A DNA stretch of 64,000 nucleotides from Schistocerca nitens (GCF_023898315.1 NC_064622.1:173000178-173064177), one strand, 5' to 3'. Numbered from the stretch's first letter, positions 43,640 through 55,440 are shown. Program-made: numbers and translations. The notes: generated from the letters alone by a model not told the origin.

Positions 43640-44925
43640 TACAGTGGCAGGTTATCAAGATTTAAGTGAGTCCGAGCGTGGTGTATAGTGGTCACACGGG
43701 CGATGTGGCACAGCATCTCCGAGGTAGCGATGAACTGAGGACTTAACTGGTACGACCATTTCACTTGCATACCGTGAATATTAGGAATCCGCTGCGGCCG
43801 GAAAAAGATCCTGCAAGAGCGGGACGGACGACGACTGAAGAGAATCGTTCAACGTGACAGAAGTGCAGCCCTTCCACAAATTGATGCAGATCTCAATGCT
43901 GGGGCACCAACAAGTGTCAGCTTGCGAACCATTCAGCGAAACATCATCGGTATGGGGTTTCGGTGCCGAAGGCCCACTAGTGTGTCCTTGATGACTCCAG
44001 GATACAAAGCTTTACGCCTCACCTGGCCCAGTCAACACCGACATTGGACTGTTGATCATTGTAAACATGTTGCCTGGTCGGACTAGTCTCGTTTCAAATT
44101 ATATCGAGCGGATGGACGTGTAGGGGTATGGCGACAACCTCATGGATCCATGGGCTCAATAAAGTTCATCAACAGCTGTATACTTTGAGATATTTTATTT
44201 TATTGTGAAATCAAACAGTTTCAGCATTTCATTTTGTCATCTTCAGTCCCCATACACTTCTACCCAAATAAACGAACGTGTATAGCGCCATAAATCAATG
44301 GGTATCGTGCATTACAATCGTTATAAAATTTCTTTATGCAAAGACAGAGTTGCTGTCACGTCTTCACGATGTCCAATGATTTACTGCGCTATGCGACAAG
44401 TTCGTTTAATTTGATTGAAGCGTTTGGGGCCTTAAGATGTCAAAATGAAATGCCGAAAGTGGTTGCTTTCGGAATAAAATACAATATCTTTAAGTATAGA
44501 GCTGCTGGTGAATTTTATTGTCATTGAAAATTACTTACCAGCCGATATGCCCTGGCCATGATGGACGAACGCACCCATTCATGTCCTTTGTGCATTCCGA
44601 CGGACTTGGGCAATTGCAGCACGACAATGCAACATTCCACACGCCCAGAATTGCTACACAGTGGCTTCAGGAACAGTCTTCTCAGTTTAAACACTTTCTG
44701 CTGGCCACCGAACTCCCTAGACATGAGCATTATTGGGCAAATCTGGGATGCCTTGCAACTTGCTGTGCAGAAGAGATCTCCACTCCCTCGTACAATGGAC
44801 ATCGTTGCTGGATTCATTGTGTCATTACCCTCCAGCACTACTTGAGACATCAGTCGAGTCCATGCCATGTCCTGTTGCGGCACTTCTGCGTGCTCGCCGG
44901 GGCCCTAAACGATATTAGGCAGGTG
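43640..44925 (+). pseudogene. Tc1-like transposase (DD36E family), copy 2, degraded
   Basis: N-terminal pieces after gcaggttatcaagatttaag, then a second DNA-binding region and the first catalytic block AWSD followed at once by TAG where Glu is expected (near 44085). After the gap, ORFs at 44518-44940 and 44558-44845 cover the C-terminal part in different frames. Inactive. Confidence 0.8.
44157..44520. mobile_element. foldback/MITE-like element with ~90-bp inverted repeats
   Basis: Left arm (44157-44246: caataaagttcatcaacagc, tttgagatattttattttat, catttcattttgtcatctt) is matched by the complement of the right arm (44434-44520). The middle of about 190 bp has only a short ORF. It has no transposase, so it is non-autonomous. 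It lies inside DD36E copy 2, showing a later insertion. Confidence 0.82.
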
Positions 44926-44952
44926 GACCAGTTTATTTAGTCCTTCAGTGTA

Positions 44953-45495
44953 TATCACAGCTTTTTTTCAGTTGAAAGTTATCTCTGTATCAATGTTTTC
45001 TATTTTCTTATGATTGCAGCAGCCCATCTTTTCCCGTCTGTAATGCGGCGTGTTTCCTTCATTTGTGTTTCAAATACCTGTATCCGTTTATAGTTTCTCT
45101 GCAAGCATGTGTAGTTCCTGATTTCTCTCATCCTTGTTGCAACACTGCTTGTCAGAAGCACCCCACAACCATCTGAGGTCCTTTATAGAGTTCTAAGAAC
45201 TCCACAATGACTTGCCGCTTGATGGAAATGGTGACCGTTGTGAAAACACGTACGCACGACCTTCGCGCAGTGAAGTCGAAAGGACAGCTTAGGGGCGTTA
45301 TCATAGAACAAAGCTACAGGCTGTCTGACGCGGTCAGGTAGTCGGACCGTCATGTGAAGCGGCCAGCTGACGGGGAACCGGTAAGAGATTTGTCAGCTGA
45401 TGCTGCTCCACCCTGACAACTTGTCTGACCTGACCAAATCCGCCCGACCGTCTGACCGATTAAAATCGTCTGTAGGCCGCTTAATACTGCCCTAG
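44953..45495. other. no recognisable feature
   Basis: Mixed sequence. A region with repeated ctgac/gtctgac words (45315-45470) is GC-rich but unassigned. Confidence 0.4.
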
Positions 45496-45605
45496 CCGCG
45501 CGCTGCAGCCGCGGCTCGCGGGGTTTCCCTCGTGAGAAATTCGAGTCCTCTCTCGGGCATGGTAGTGTATGAAGTCCTTAGTGCAAGTTAGTTTAATAAT
45601 AGTTA
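45496..45605 (+). mobile_element. SINE family C fragment
   Basis: Head gccgcgcgctgcagccgcgg, box B-like attcgagtcctctctcggg, then catggtagtgtatgaagtcc and a short body piece. The 3' end is missing. Confidence 0.65.
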
Positions 45606-45649
45606 CATTGAGAGGTGGCATGAGCCCCCTCTCATATTTCTATCTTACG

Positions 45650-46680
45650 ATTTTCGTCTCTAATTGCATGCGGTGAAAAGTTGCTATTCCTTCACACGCG
45701 GACTTCCCACGCAGCGTCTCTCGTCACCCAGGTGGTCCGGTGACAGGCGGGCTCTGCGGATCTCGAGAGGGTTAAGCCGACGCGTGTGAGGGAGTCGAGT
45801 GAATGCTTTCCAGATGCCTACAGTGTCAAGAGACACGCCCGCAGGGGCCTGAAGTAGCGGCTGGGCTAGAGGTTCCGTTACTTCGCAGAAACTTAGCGAA
45901 AACACTTTCTGGCGGGCTACCAGCGAGGCGTGGGAATGACTTGTGTACCCAGGCAGTTGTGGCGGGAAAATTCCCCCGCTTTCTGCAAAATAGTAACTGT
46001 GATTGGCTTTCTCAGGGCATAGCTCCGTGACGTAGCAAAATCAGCGCAGAAATTGGCGCCAAGAATCTCCATTGGTGGAATGGTAGTGCTCCGGCAATGG
46101 AGTGGAATTTTCCGCCGGTTTTCCAGTTGCTGATTGGAACATTTAACCACGGCCACTGTCGTGGGGGCGGGAATGTTCTGTGTTCGGCCTGTACGGGTGC
46201 TCAGGGGTAGTCGGCTCTCGCCTTTCGGTCGAGGACGTCGACGCAACCAGCCATCGCCTCCGGTACGCCAGATCGTGTTCTGGCAGTTAAGAAGACAGTT
46301 TGGTAATGTATGTCCGCAGCACCGGCAGATAGGGATTTTCCTAGGTGATAATCAGAGCTCAGCAGACCGCGCCTGTTCGTCTTTTTCTAACTTTGTTCTG
46401 TCTTGAGTAGCAGCAATTAATGTTGGGTTAGCTGTGTGTCTCTCTTAAGATTTAAGTGGCAAGGAATTCGCTTCACATACTACTTCGTCATAAACCTCAC
46501 AATCTAGTTTAGGGACAACTTCACCTTCGCAGCGTTTGTTTGAGTATCCAATTTGAGCCAATATGATGTATTATAAATGTTTCATGTGTTTTTGTTTATT
46601 ATTTTGTGTTTAGTCTTAATAAATCATCTTGTTATCTTGGACAGAACTTTCATTCTGTTAATCGGTAGAGCAACCCATCA
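45650..46680 (+). promoter_or_regulatory. LTR-like or promoter-like block with CCAAT and E2F-type motifs
   Basis: Between 45960 and 46175 there are four ATTGG (inverted CCAAT) sites at about 46002, 46052, 46072 and 46133. GGCGGGAA/TTCCGCC-type sites are at about 45961, 46107 and 46165, and gtgacgtagc is near 46027. Downstream are a transcript-like stretch and aataaatca near 46619. This resembles a solo LTR (promoter, short transcribed part, polyadenylation signal) but I could not find matching ends or a target duplication. A host promoter is the alternative. Confidence 0.4.
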
Positions 46681-46924
46681 TTTCTCACTACGTTAATGAA
46701 ACCTTCCTTTATTTAACTTATTTATCAAATTAAATTATTGCAGGTGCCAAACTCTTTTCTACTCCACTTGCAGGGTTGATTACAGTCAGTTCGCGTATAT
46801 TTTTTTAATCCATGTGCAACAGCAAAAGTCGGAGTTAGGTTAGGGGGGGGGGCTTAGAGCATCATTTACATATGTAGATTTTAGAAGAATTTAGTGTTAA
46901 ATACGCTGCTTGCCCCGGCACCTC

Positions 46925-46985
46925 GCAACATTAAGTAGTGTGTAAGCCTAAGGACCGATAAGAACTTACCCCAAATTTCCAAATA
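46925..46985 (+). mobile_element. SINE family C 3'-tail fragment
   Basis: The words attaagtagtgtgtaagcct and gataagaacttaccccaaat match the family C tail at 24100-24165. Confidence 0.6.
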
Positions 46986-47242
46986 CTGCACTCCACAAGC
47001 TGGCGTCACGGATGTCCACAAGACTGGTAGAAGTCTTCGTACCTCTCTAGAAAAGGATTCAGAACCGTACCTAATAAAGTCTGCATGTCGTAAGAAAAAC
47101 GATACCAGTACAGTGTTCCGACTCGGGTTAACTGATCGAGAAATGACGTGCGTATAAAGGAATGGACGTATCCCACATAGCAAGTTCGCACACTTCATGG
47201 CACACGAAAATTGTGTAAAATTGTGATGATGGATCATGAGCA

Positions 47243-47395
47243 ATTATTGGATATCTCAGACGGTAAAGCACTATCCTGCAAAAAGGAACGGTTGCAGGTT
47301 CGAGTCCTCATTCAGAACACAGTATTACACTACCAGGAAGTTTCAAATCAGTACACACTCCACTGCAGAGTGAAAATTCATTCTATAGACGTAAC
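47243..47395 (+). mobile_element. SINE family E
   Basis: Lysine-tRNA-like head gatatctcagacggtaaagc with ggttgcaggttcgagtcctc, then the tail ctaccaggaagtttcaaatc and cactccactgcagagtgaaa. It shares the tail with 36505-36622. Confidence 0.85.
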
Positions 47396-48409
47396 TGCAA
47401 ATGTCGTGGTATGTTAGCTGGAGTTTTCATCATTGAAAAATATATTCTCTTGCGTTGACGACGAATGACGAAAAGTAATAATAGAAAAAAGTAATAAAGA
47501 TAACAGTAGTTATCGGGAACGAACAGGCCAAATTACTGTGGGACTTTCTACTTAGACAGATCGTATGCTGGAATACAATACACCAGATTTCGCAATCATG
47601 AGGAAAAGAAAGTGAGTATAATCGAAAATGGTATTCAAGGTAGTAGCAGAATTGACGACAAACAACTGGAAAAATCTGCCAGATACGAGGAACTGAAAAT
47701 CGAAGTTTGACGATTCTGCCTTAAAACAGTGATTCTCGGCATCGTGGGAGCAGAGCCCTAAGATCTTAATGGGCAGTTTTCAACCATTCGCATTGATAAA
47801 ATATCAGTCTCTCTACTACGAAGAGCCACTCTAATGCAATCTGCACTAGTTATCTGTCGACGCACCACGCAATCCTAGAAGCTTGGGAAGTTACGCGACT
47901 GGAGATAAAAATACATTTCCGAGTATGGTTATCTCATTTGCTGCGTTTACTGATACAATAATGACGTAACAGAAATAATAACAGTACTTTAGAATTTACT
48001 TCAGTTTGCTGAATTCTTCATTAGGCAATGATGAGGGAACGCTTCGGGCACGGACATTCAGAAAGAACCGACCCAGCCTCCACCTAGCTTGATTTTCGAA
48101 AATCACTTTTTTGGTAGTGAAGTAGTTTGGGAAGTGAAAAGCGTTCACCTCAGGCTTGTCATTTATATGCTTCAAATTAGGTTCATGGGTATTGAAAATG
48201 TCTGTTACAGGGTGCCGCACACTTTTTAGCAGGTCATTCTGATGTGATAGCTACATAAACATAATTCTCCTTCTTTTTATTCAATTGGATCTTTGTGTCA
48301 GTGGTACAAACACGTAGAAAACAGCAGTAAATTTCCTCCTTATCGTAAGAGAAAAAGGTATATTCAGAAAATACTGAACTTTGAAATCCCAAAATTGAAT
48401 ACGAGAACG

Positions 48410-48447
<38 letters not shown>

Positions 48448-50734
48448 CAACCATCACAACAATTTACTAGACATTTTAGCAACGTTGGAGAGACGTGTAA
48501 GGTATGCGCCAAGTCTATTACAGCAACAATTCAACTATGTGAAAGGTTTTTCGAATACCACTACTAATCATAAAATTTGTTCACTATATAAATTATTTGA
48601 TGAAGCAACGTATTTTGAGGTATAAACATCGTCTTCAGGCAACAATGGCAATACAAAAACATTTAATAGTGTACACATTAGTATTTAAGATGTTTTGCAC
48701 AGTGTTGGCATGTGGAGAAGGAGGAGGACGACCTGATATGAGGGAATATACACATCGTATTGTCGTTTGTTGTTCACGTGAAAACCCATTGAATAACCAC
48801 TCATTTTGTGAGTAAGGCTGTCTTCTTGTGGTGTGTTCAGTTACCTCCATTCTTATGCCCCCTTGTATCTTGTTAACCACTGTTCATAAACTTGCAATGG
48901 TTACTTAAAACACATCACAATCGACTCTTCTCTACAGTGGAAACAAGATGGCGGTCAAAACAAATCTGGTTTCGATATAACTATCGATATGTCGATGCTG
49001 GAGTTGTTATTCAGTAACAGTGTATTATGTACGTCTTACTGTCGCGTCTCTGATGCTGGTACACGAAATATATAAGAGAGACTGCGAAAATTTTATTTTC
49101 TACTGGACAGTAAAAAAATTAGTTAAAAAAATTACTCTTTGAAATTGTGTCCTAAGAAGTAAAAAAATTATAAACTAAACTGTGTCGATGCGGAATTTTG
49201 GCATTGCAAGTCATTTTTACCGATATTCGACAGTTTATACACTTATTTAACATTCGACACATAAATCAATGACTGTCCCTGCAGCTCTTACTTAACTGGG
49301 AGGACTGTATACTCCTGACGAGAATCCATCAGTAATGGAATTAATTTCTTTTGGGTCACTGTCCCTGACGAAATCACTTTCACCTTGATACTATCCAGTG
49401 AAGGACATAAATATTCAGAGATGACGACTCACTCATCCGGGCGCTAATGTATCTGTCTCCGACACGAGAGGACAATGTTAAGCCGAGCACTGTGTGTGCC
49501 AGTAGCTTGCTGAACATTGCAGCGCTTACTCTGAATTTCCTGGAAAGCTGGGACACCGCCGTGTGCTGGAGGTCGATATATTAATGAGAGCGCCCCGCGA
49601 GGACGTAAGTTCCGGTGCCGCTACTGCCCGTGCTGCACACATTCGCCCCAGGTTGTGCTGTACGAAACTGACTACTGATGGGCCCCCTTGAGGATCAGTT
49701 TAACTATGTTCCATCTCTTTCGACTGCCGGCTATTTGTTGAGCTTTGCTATCTGCCTGCAGCAGGGCATAAAAACTTGAAAAATCGGGATAATGTCTAAA
49801 CTGGAATACCAACATCAGTTTCAATAGAGAAATGCACGCGTAAATTAACGTCTAGGAGAGAGTAATGTGAATTTTATCCTTCATCAGTAAAGGCTAATTT
49901 TGATTTTTTGTGAAAAAACTGCTATCGTTTATTGTTAAAAGGACAATCAAATAGTAATTTCCGGTTTTTTGTGACATTAGAATACGTTTCTGTCTCATTT
50001 TGCTCAACATCAGGTACTAGATAAATGAAAATGCTTGCAATAAATTTTACAACTGATACTCCAGTGAAAAACATGATTTAGATACGTTTTCATGGAGCAG
50101 TCAATCAGAGTAGAAAAATAGTGATTGAAACGCCCGTGCCGTAGCCGGAGTATGAACCACGTACTGAGAATGAAAACATCAAGACCATAGTCTGTTTGAT
50201 TTTCTGAAAGAGTCGTCAGTGGTTATGAGCTCCACAAAAGAGTTAGAAAGTTGCAGGCATGTCAATGTGGCTGCGACGATCACAGTTAAGTGTTTTTTTT
50301 TTTCCAGTAACTCATGAGGCTGGATGCACACTGTGAGGAGCTGTTCAGTTTATTGAACGTGAAGTGTCGGTTGTGTGTACCTTAGGTGCATGAGATCGTT
50401 GTCCTGGTTCAGGTTGGATTGGCCAACTGGTTCAGCCCTAATACGAAAACATCAAAAGAGTAGCCCTTGCTGATAGCTGGTCGACTGCAGCACAGTCTAG
50501 GACGAACAGTAACCTCAACGTACCTGCTACGAACATGCTGGGTTCCGGACATTGACATGGCCTCTGTTGACTTGCGTACCTTTAGCATCTCACCATAGTG
50601 CTGGTCCAGTTCAGACTTACACAACAATGCACTCATGTTCAGAAAAAAACCGAACACTTTGAACTATTGGCGATAGGACGTTCATATTCACAGAACATGT
50701 ACATTAGCATGTTCCGCAGAAATGATTAGCATTT
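47396..50734. other. mostly unassigned; (AAT)n microsatellite at 48411-48446
   Basis: 3.3 kb with no identified element except about 12 aat units at 48411-48446. ORFs to about 110 codons (48293, 48597) read through or beside the microsatellite and show no domain. A moderately CpG-rich patch lies at 49540-49640. Confidence 0.45.
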
Positions 50735-50742
50735 CAGTCGCC

Positions 50743-52470
50743 TCAGTTCAGCATGTTTCCTGTTGTCTTGTACGTACAGCGTCCGCCATTGGCCCTGATA
50801 ACTTGTTCCACGAGTGATGGCATCGACGCGTATGAGGCGTGAATGGCGTCCTGTCGCATAGTCATCCAAGCTGCATTCAACTGGTTCCGAAGTTCATTTG
50901 TGATCGTTGGTCTTGGGTCACAGCGCTGGACCTGTCGTTTCGCCGTAATCCACACATTGTCGATTGCCAACAAGTGTGGGGATGAACTGGGCCAGGAGAA
51001 AGACTAACATCCTGTGGCACCAAGAAGGCAAGTGTTAGTGCAGCAACATGTGGTCGTGCATTGTCTTGCTGAAATATGGCGTCTGGGGTTTTTGCGCATA
51101 AAGGGTGTGCCTATGGATCGCAGGCTGTCATTCACGTAGAACACAGTGGTCACAGTGCCCTGGACACGCACCAACTGGATTTGTGGTTGTACCCCTATAG
51201 TACTCCATTCCATAAGGCAGTTTCCGCAGTATGCCCTGTGCGAATGCAGTCACTGTGATGCCGCTCCCTCTGTCTGCGGCTAACCAAAACGTGGCCATAA
51301 TTTTCAAACAAGCAGAAGCCGGATTCGTCCGAGAAAACTATCTGGTGCCATTCCTGTCCACAGTGAAGTACAGGGTTTGCCCAGAAAGTAATGCAACACT
51401 TTTTTTTTTCTCAGCCGAAAACAATGCTACGAAAGAGTGAGCCAAGTTTCCGTCACTTTCGACAGATAGCGTAGCTGCAGGACAGTTTCAAAATGGCGTC
51501 TGTAGCTGATGTACGTTACGAGCAACGTGCCGTCATTGAATTTCTCACTGGAGAGAAAGAAACAGTGGGGAATATTCACAAACGCTTGTGCAACGTCTAT
51601 GGAGCATCTGCTGTTGACGGTAGTACAGTTAGTCTCTTGGCACGGAGGATGAGGTCATGAGAAGGCGGTTCGGCGGATATCCACGATTTGCAGAGGTCGG
51701 GGAGACCATCCATGGCTCTTACACGTGACAGGTTTCAGCGGACTTCCACTTGTTTGGGCCGCTCTTGGGAGACATTTTGAGGGCGATGTGGAAGTGATTC
51801 ACACAGTGAAGTACTGGCTCCGCCACCAGGACAAGGTTTGGTACCGACAGGGCATACTCAACCTTGTTTCACGCTGGAGGAAGGCCAGAGAATGGATGGA
51901 GATTACGTGGAAAAATTGGGTGTGTAGATAAAACACCATTCTTTCGTGTGTGTAATTCTCAATATGTTCAATAAAGAATTGTTGAAGAAAAAAATGCGTT
52001 GCATTACTTTCTGGGCAGTCCTAGTAGTTAAATACACCATTTTCACCTAGCATGTTTCTGCACATCTGTCAAAGGTAGGCGGAAAAGTGGACGACGTGCA
52101 CGTAACCCATTCCGTAATAAACGGCGACGGACTGATACATCTGATAATGTACGACGTGTTAGGTTGTTCCACTGTTGCAAAAGAGCCGAGGAGGAAGTAG
52201 GTCTGTCCTGTAATGCCATTCGGATGAGGTGTCGATCTTCCCGGGGCACAGTCTGGGTGGTGCAACCTGACCCATCTCGTTGTGCTCTGCGGCCTTACGT
52301 GAACCACTCTGCACACACCCGTTGCACTGCCAAAACACTTCGCTCCTCCCGAGGAGCAGTTTCCTGGATGGATGCATCACTTTACATCATGCAAATAGTG
52401 CACTCTCTTTCAGACTCACTGATTTGGTGGTACAGGTCGTGCATACATCTGCGAGGCATTCTTCACATAT
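50743..52470 (-). pseudogene. Tc1-like transposase remnant, interrupted by a deleted mariner
   Basis: Read on the minus strand: start-like MPRRCMHDLYHQ near 52460, a second helix-turn-helix near 52249-52043 (EDRHLIRMALQDRPTSSS, then RRRLLRNGLRARRPLF). Then comes the mariner insertion, then the catalytic region 51360-51004, and the C-terminus 50973-50743. Near 50970 the third acidic block reads AIDNVW (Asp where most Tc1 proteins have Glu), and the end has PSLVEQVIRANGG. Frameshifts occur throughout. Terminal repeats were not found. Confidence 0.78.
51371..52021 (+). mobile_element. internally deleted mariner (651 bp)
   Basis: Left end cagggtttgcccagaaagta and complement of right end aggactgcccagaaagtaat, with TA at 51369-51370 and 52022-52023. 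It encodes the N-terminal DNA-binding part (MASVADVRYEQRAVIEFLTG near 51494) and a C-terminal piece (HTVKYWLRHQDKVWYRQG near 51802). The catalytic core between them is missing. A non-autonomous derivative that could only move with transposase supplied in trans. Carries aataaag near 51970. Confidence 0.9.
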
Positions 52471-52613
52471 GCTCATGTCACCCTGATCCATTACCTTCGG
52501 TTTATAGCAACAACGAGAACAGTAGGTACATTTTACTGGTAGATGGAGATGCGCCGCGATATCGATGTTGACCTCGAACCCGAGGACCGACATGATGCAA
52601 ATGAATAATCATT

Positions 52614-52805
52614 GTGGCCGAGCGGTTAAAGGCGCTACAGTCTGGAACCGCACGACCGCTACGGTCGCAGGTTCGAATCCTGCCTCGGGCATGGATGTGT
52701 GTGATGTCCTTAGGTTAGTTAGGTTTAAGTAGTTCTAAGTTCTAGGGGACTTATGACCACAGCAGTTGAGTCCCATAGTGCTCAGAACCATTTGAACCAT
52801 TTTTT
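52614..52805 (+). mobile_element. SINE family A, first ~10 bases missing
   Basis: Starts gtggccgagcggttaaaggc (no ggccggc lead). Target duplication tgaataatcatt at 52602-52613 and 52806-52817. Confidence 0.95.
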
Positions 52806-52928
52806 TGAATAATCATTTCTGCAAAACATACTAAGGTACAATTCTGCGAATATGGACATCCTATCTCTAGTTGTTCAAGGTGTTCTGTTTTTTTCTGAAC
52901 ATGAGTGCACTAACCACGAGGCACTTAT

Positions 52929-53163
52929 AAAAGTAAATGTCGTAAGACTAGAGCCTCCCGTCGGGTAGACCGATCGCCGGTTGCAAGGCTTTCGATTTGA
53001 CGCCACTTCGGCGACTTGCGCGTCGATGGAGATGAAATGATGAGAATTAGGAGAACACAACACCTAGTCCCTGAGCGGAGAAAATCTCAACCCGGTCGGG
53101 AATCGTACCCGAGCCCTTAGGCTTGACATTCAGTCGCGCTGAGCACTCAGCTACCGCGAGCGG
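52929..53163 (-). mobile_element. SINE family B
   Basis: Second copy of the 882-1132 family: on the minus strand gtccgctcgcggtagctgag (A box), ggcttgggtacgattcccg-like (mutated box B) and the body with catcatttcatctccatcga. Target duplication acgaggcacttat at 52916-52928 and 53164-53176. Confidence 0.92.
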
Positions 53164-53348
53164 ACGAGGCACTTATGACTGAAAGTTTTCTTGTTTTATA
53201 ATGCATCTGTCGTCTACGCAACCATTTAACGAGCCCAAGAGTTTTCTCAGTTATGTGAGCAGCCTTTTCGTTTATGAGCAGCCATATTCAAATGTATGTA
53301 TACAGAATTGTATTATAACTCATTCTATTTCGGTATGGACTGACACTA

Positions 53349-54130
53349 ACATACTCTGATGAGTCAAAACATTATGGCCACCGCCCACCTCAAGGTAGAA
53401 TGTCTCCTGCTCGCGTTGGGGGTCACGTAGGGAAAGGATACAAGCTCAACATGAGTAAGGTATCATTCTAGGAACGGTAATGGAGAAATGCATTAACATA
53501 CCCGACTTTGAAAACGGACAGTTTGGTATCGCCAGGCGCCTGGGAACGAGAATCAATCGCCGAACGGGGTGGCCGAGCGGTTCTAGGCGCTACAGTCTGG
53601 AATTGCGCGGCCGGTACGGTAGCGGGTTCGAATCCTGCCTCGGGCATGGATGTGTGTGATGTCCTTAGGTTAGTTTGGTTTAAGTAGTTCTAGGTTCTAG
53701 GGGACTGATGACTTCAGAAGTTAAGTCCGATAGTGCTCAGAGACATTTGAACCTTTTTTGTATAATCATTCTTGGAAATGGGGAAGCTGATCGACTGGCC
53801 GCGTTCTGCTACCAAGGGCATCTGTGGAAAACGCTCTAAGGGCGTTAAACAACGAGTAGGCGACACCACGCCTCATCACAGAACGAGATGACTGGATGTT
53901 TGACGTTGAATGAAACAGGATATACCGCGATTAGAGGCGTATGTGACGAAAGAGTACAATATTGGTGCAGACACATGCGTTTCGGAGCACCCGGTGGAGC
54001 GCTCGTTGTTGAGCATGGGCCTCTGCAGCAGGCGACGCCTAGGCGTTCCCACATTGAACCAACGACTCCATCAATTACAACTGCACTGAATACAGAATTA
54101 AAGTACTGCACTGAAAATGGTAATGATTTA
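53349..54130 (+). mobile_element. decayed Tc1-like element, 5' part, split by SINE
   Basis: A probable left end, ctgatgagtcaaaacattat followed by ggccaccgcccacc, then reading pieces such as EKCINIPDFENGQFGIARRL up to the SINE at 53560. After the SINE the frame continues for about 30 codons and then breaks. No right end is recognised. Family assignment is from remembered Tc1-like element starts. Confidence 0.45.
53560..53759 (+). mobile_element. SINE family A, full length
   Basis: Starts ccgaacggggtggccgagcg and ends atttgaaccttttttg. The target duplication is weak (agaatcaatc against ataatcattc), so the copy is older or the duplication has diverged. Confidence 0.9.
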
Positions 54131-54564
54131 GATATTGGAGATTTATTATTACAACTACCTGCTAGGACATGTCTGAAAGAACAGATACCATCTTCATGTA
54201 TATACAGGGTGGTCCATTGATAGTGACCGGGCCAAATATCTCACGAAATAAGCATCAAACGAAAAAACTACAAAGAACGAAGCTCGTTAGCTTGAAGGGG
54301 GAAACCAGATGGCGCTGTGGTTGGCCCGCTAGACGGCGCTGCCATAGGTCAAACGGATATCAACTGCGTTTTTTAAAATAGGAACCTCCATTTTTATTAC
54401 GTATTGGTGTAGTGCGCAAGAAATATGAATGTTTTAGTTGGACCACTTTTTTCTCTTTGCGATATGTGGCCTATAATAGCCACAAACGTCTAAGTACGTG
54501 TTATCACGTAACATTCCGTCAGTGCGGACGGTATTTCCTCCTTGATACATTACCCGTGTTAAAA

Positions 54565-55278
54565 ATGGACTGTTTACCAATTGCGGCCCCCCCCCCCCCC
54601 CATCAGCCTTTGGCTCGGGAGTGTCATCTTTGTGCCGCCATTTTCGTGCAGTGTTTTACAGTGAGTGTTCCGTGTTGTGTTTTTTTGGGAAGTGTTGCGA
54701 ACGGCCATCATACTGTCGCTGGGTGTGCTTTTTATCTCTTGCGAACAGAAACCAGACTGTCGCCATGTTTTTTAATTGTGTGTGTACTACGTTACTTGTC
54801 TGATTCCTGTGTCTTTTATTAACATTGCCAACCCCTTTTGCTTTCTGTTTTAACTTTCCGCATTTTCCCGCCATTTTACACTTTATGTCACCGTTTTATC
54901 GCCTGTTTTTCTTGTTTCTTTTCTTCTTCCGTTTTTTTTTTAAAAAAAGTCTGTAGACTGCAGAGCAGCGTACTAAGCTGCTGCCAGCCCGCCCCCTTCG
55001 GGGGGAATTGAAAATCAATAAAGAAAAAAAAACAAAAAAACAATTGCGGAAAAGGTCGATATCGTGTTGATGTATGGCTATTGTGATCAAAACGCCCAAG
55101 GGCGTGTGCTATGTATGCTGCTCGGTATCCTGGACGACATCATCCAAATGTCCGGACCGTTCGCGGGATAGCTACGTTATTTAAGGAATCAGGAAGTGTT
55201 CGACCACATGTGAAACGTCAACCACGACCTGCAACAAATGATGATGCCCAAGTAGGTGTTTTAGCTGCTGTCGCAGCT
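54565..55278 (+). pseudogene. mariner-group transposase, N-terminal fragment
   Basis: Reading pieces: MDCLPIA, then after the retroposon EKVDIVLMYGYCDQNAQ, a one-base frame break near 55094, then MYAARYPGRHHPNVRTVRGI and GSVRPHVKRQPRPATNDDAQ. This is the helix-turn-helix half of a DUF4817-type mariner transposase. No catalytic residues remain. Confidence 0.82.
54587..55040 (+). mobile_element. polyadenylated non-coding retroposon (~454 bp)
   Basis: Begins with a run of C, ends with aatcaataaag and an A-rich tail, and is flanked by caattgcgg (54578-54586 and 55041-55049). It has no tRNA-like boxes and no reading frame of note. A palindromic agtctgtagactgcagagc near 54949 and agcagcgtactaagctgctg near 54965 lie close to the 3' end. 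Moved by LINE machinery as a polymerase II-type transcript (inference). Confidence 0.9.
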
Positions 55279-55440
55279 GATTTAGGTTTTCCGTGATTTT
55301 CCAAAAACGCTTCAGGCAAATGCTGGGAAACTTCCTTTGAAAGGGCACGGCCAATTCCCTTCCCCGTTCTTCCCTAATCTGATGGGACCGATGACCCGGC
55401 TGTTTGGTCCCCTCCCCCGAAATCAACCAACCACTTATTC
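55279..55440 (+). mobile_element. SINE family D, body and tail only
   Basis: tttaggttttccgtgatttt, cgcttcaggcaaatgctggg, gaaagggcacggccaattcc and cgaaatcaaccaaccactta. Head missing. Followed by the same LINE-like 3' block as at 39951. Confidence 0.88.

Larger units (their letters stand above)
43498..44950 (+). mobile_element. Tc1-like (DD36E-type) element, copy 2, both ends present
   Basis: Left end cactgaagcgccaaagaaac and complement of right end cactgaaggactaaataaac, with TA on both sides (43496-43497, 44951-44952). A foldback element sits inside (44157-44520). An internal part around 44155-44560, normally containing GSVMVWG-type sequence, is missing, so the copy is deleted as well as interrupted. 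Confidence 0.9.
54205..55278 (+). mobile_element. mariner-group element, 5' part, split by a retroposon and truncated
   Basis: Left end cagggtggtccattgatagt after TA (54203-54204), then a ~370-bp leader. The transposase N-terminus begins just before the insertion at 54587 and resumes at 55050. At about 55279 it changes abruptly into a SINE family D tail, so the catalytic half and right end are missing. Confidence 0.85.
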
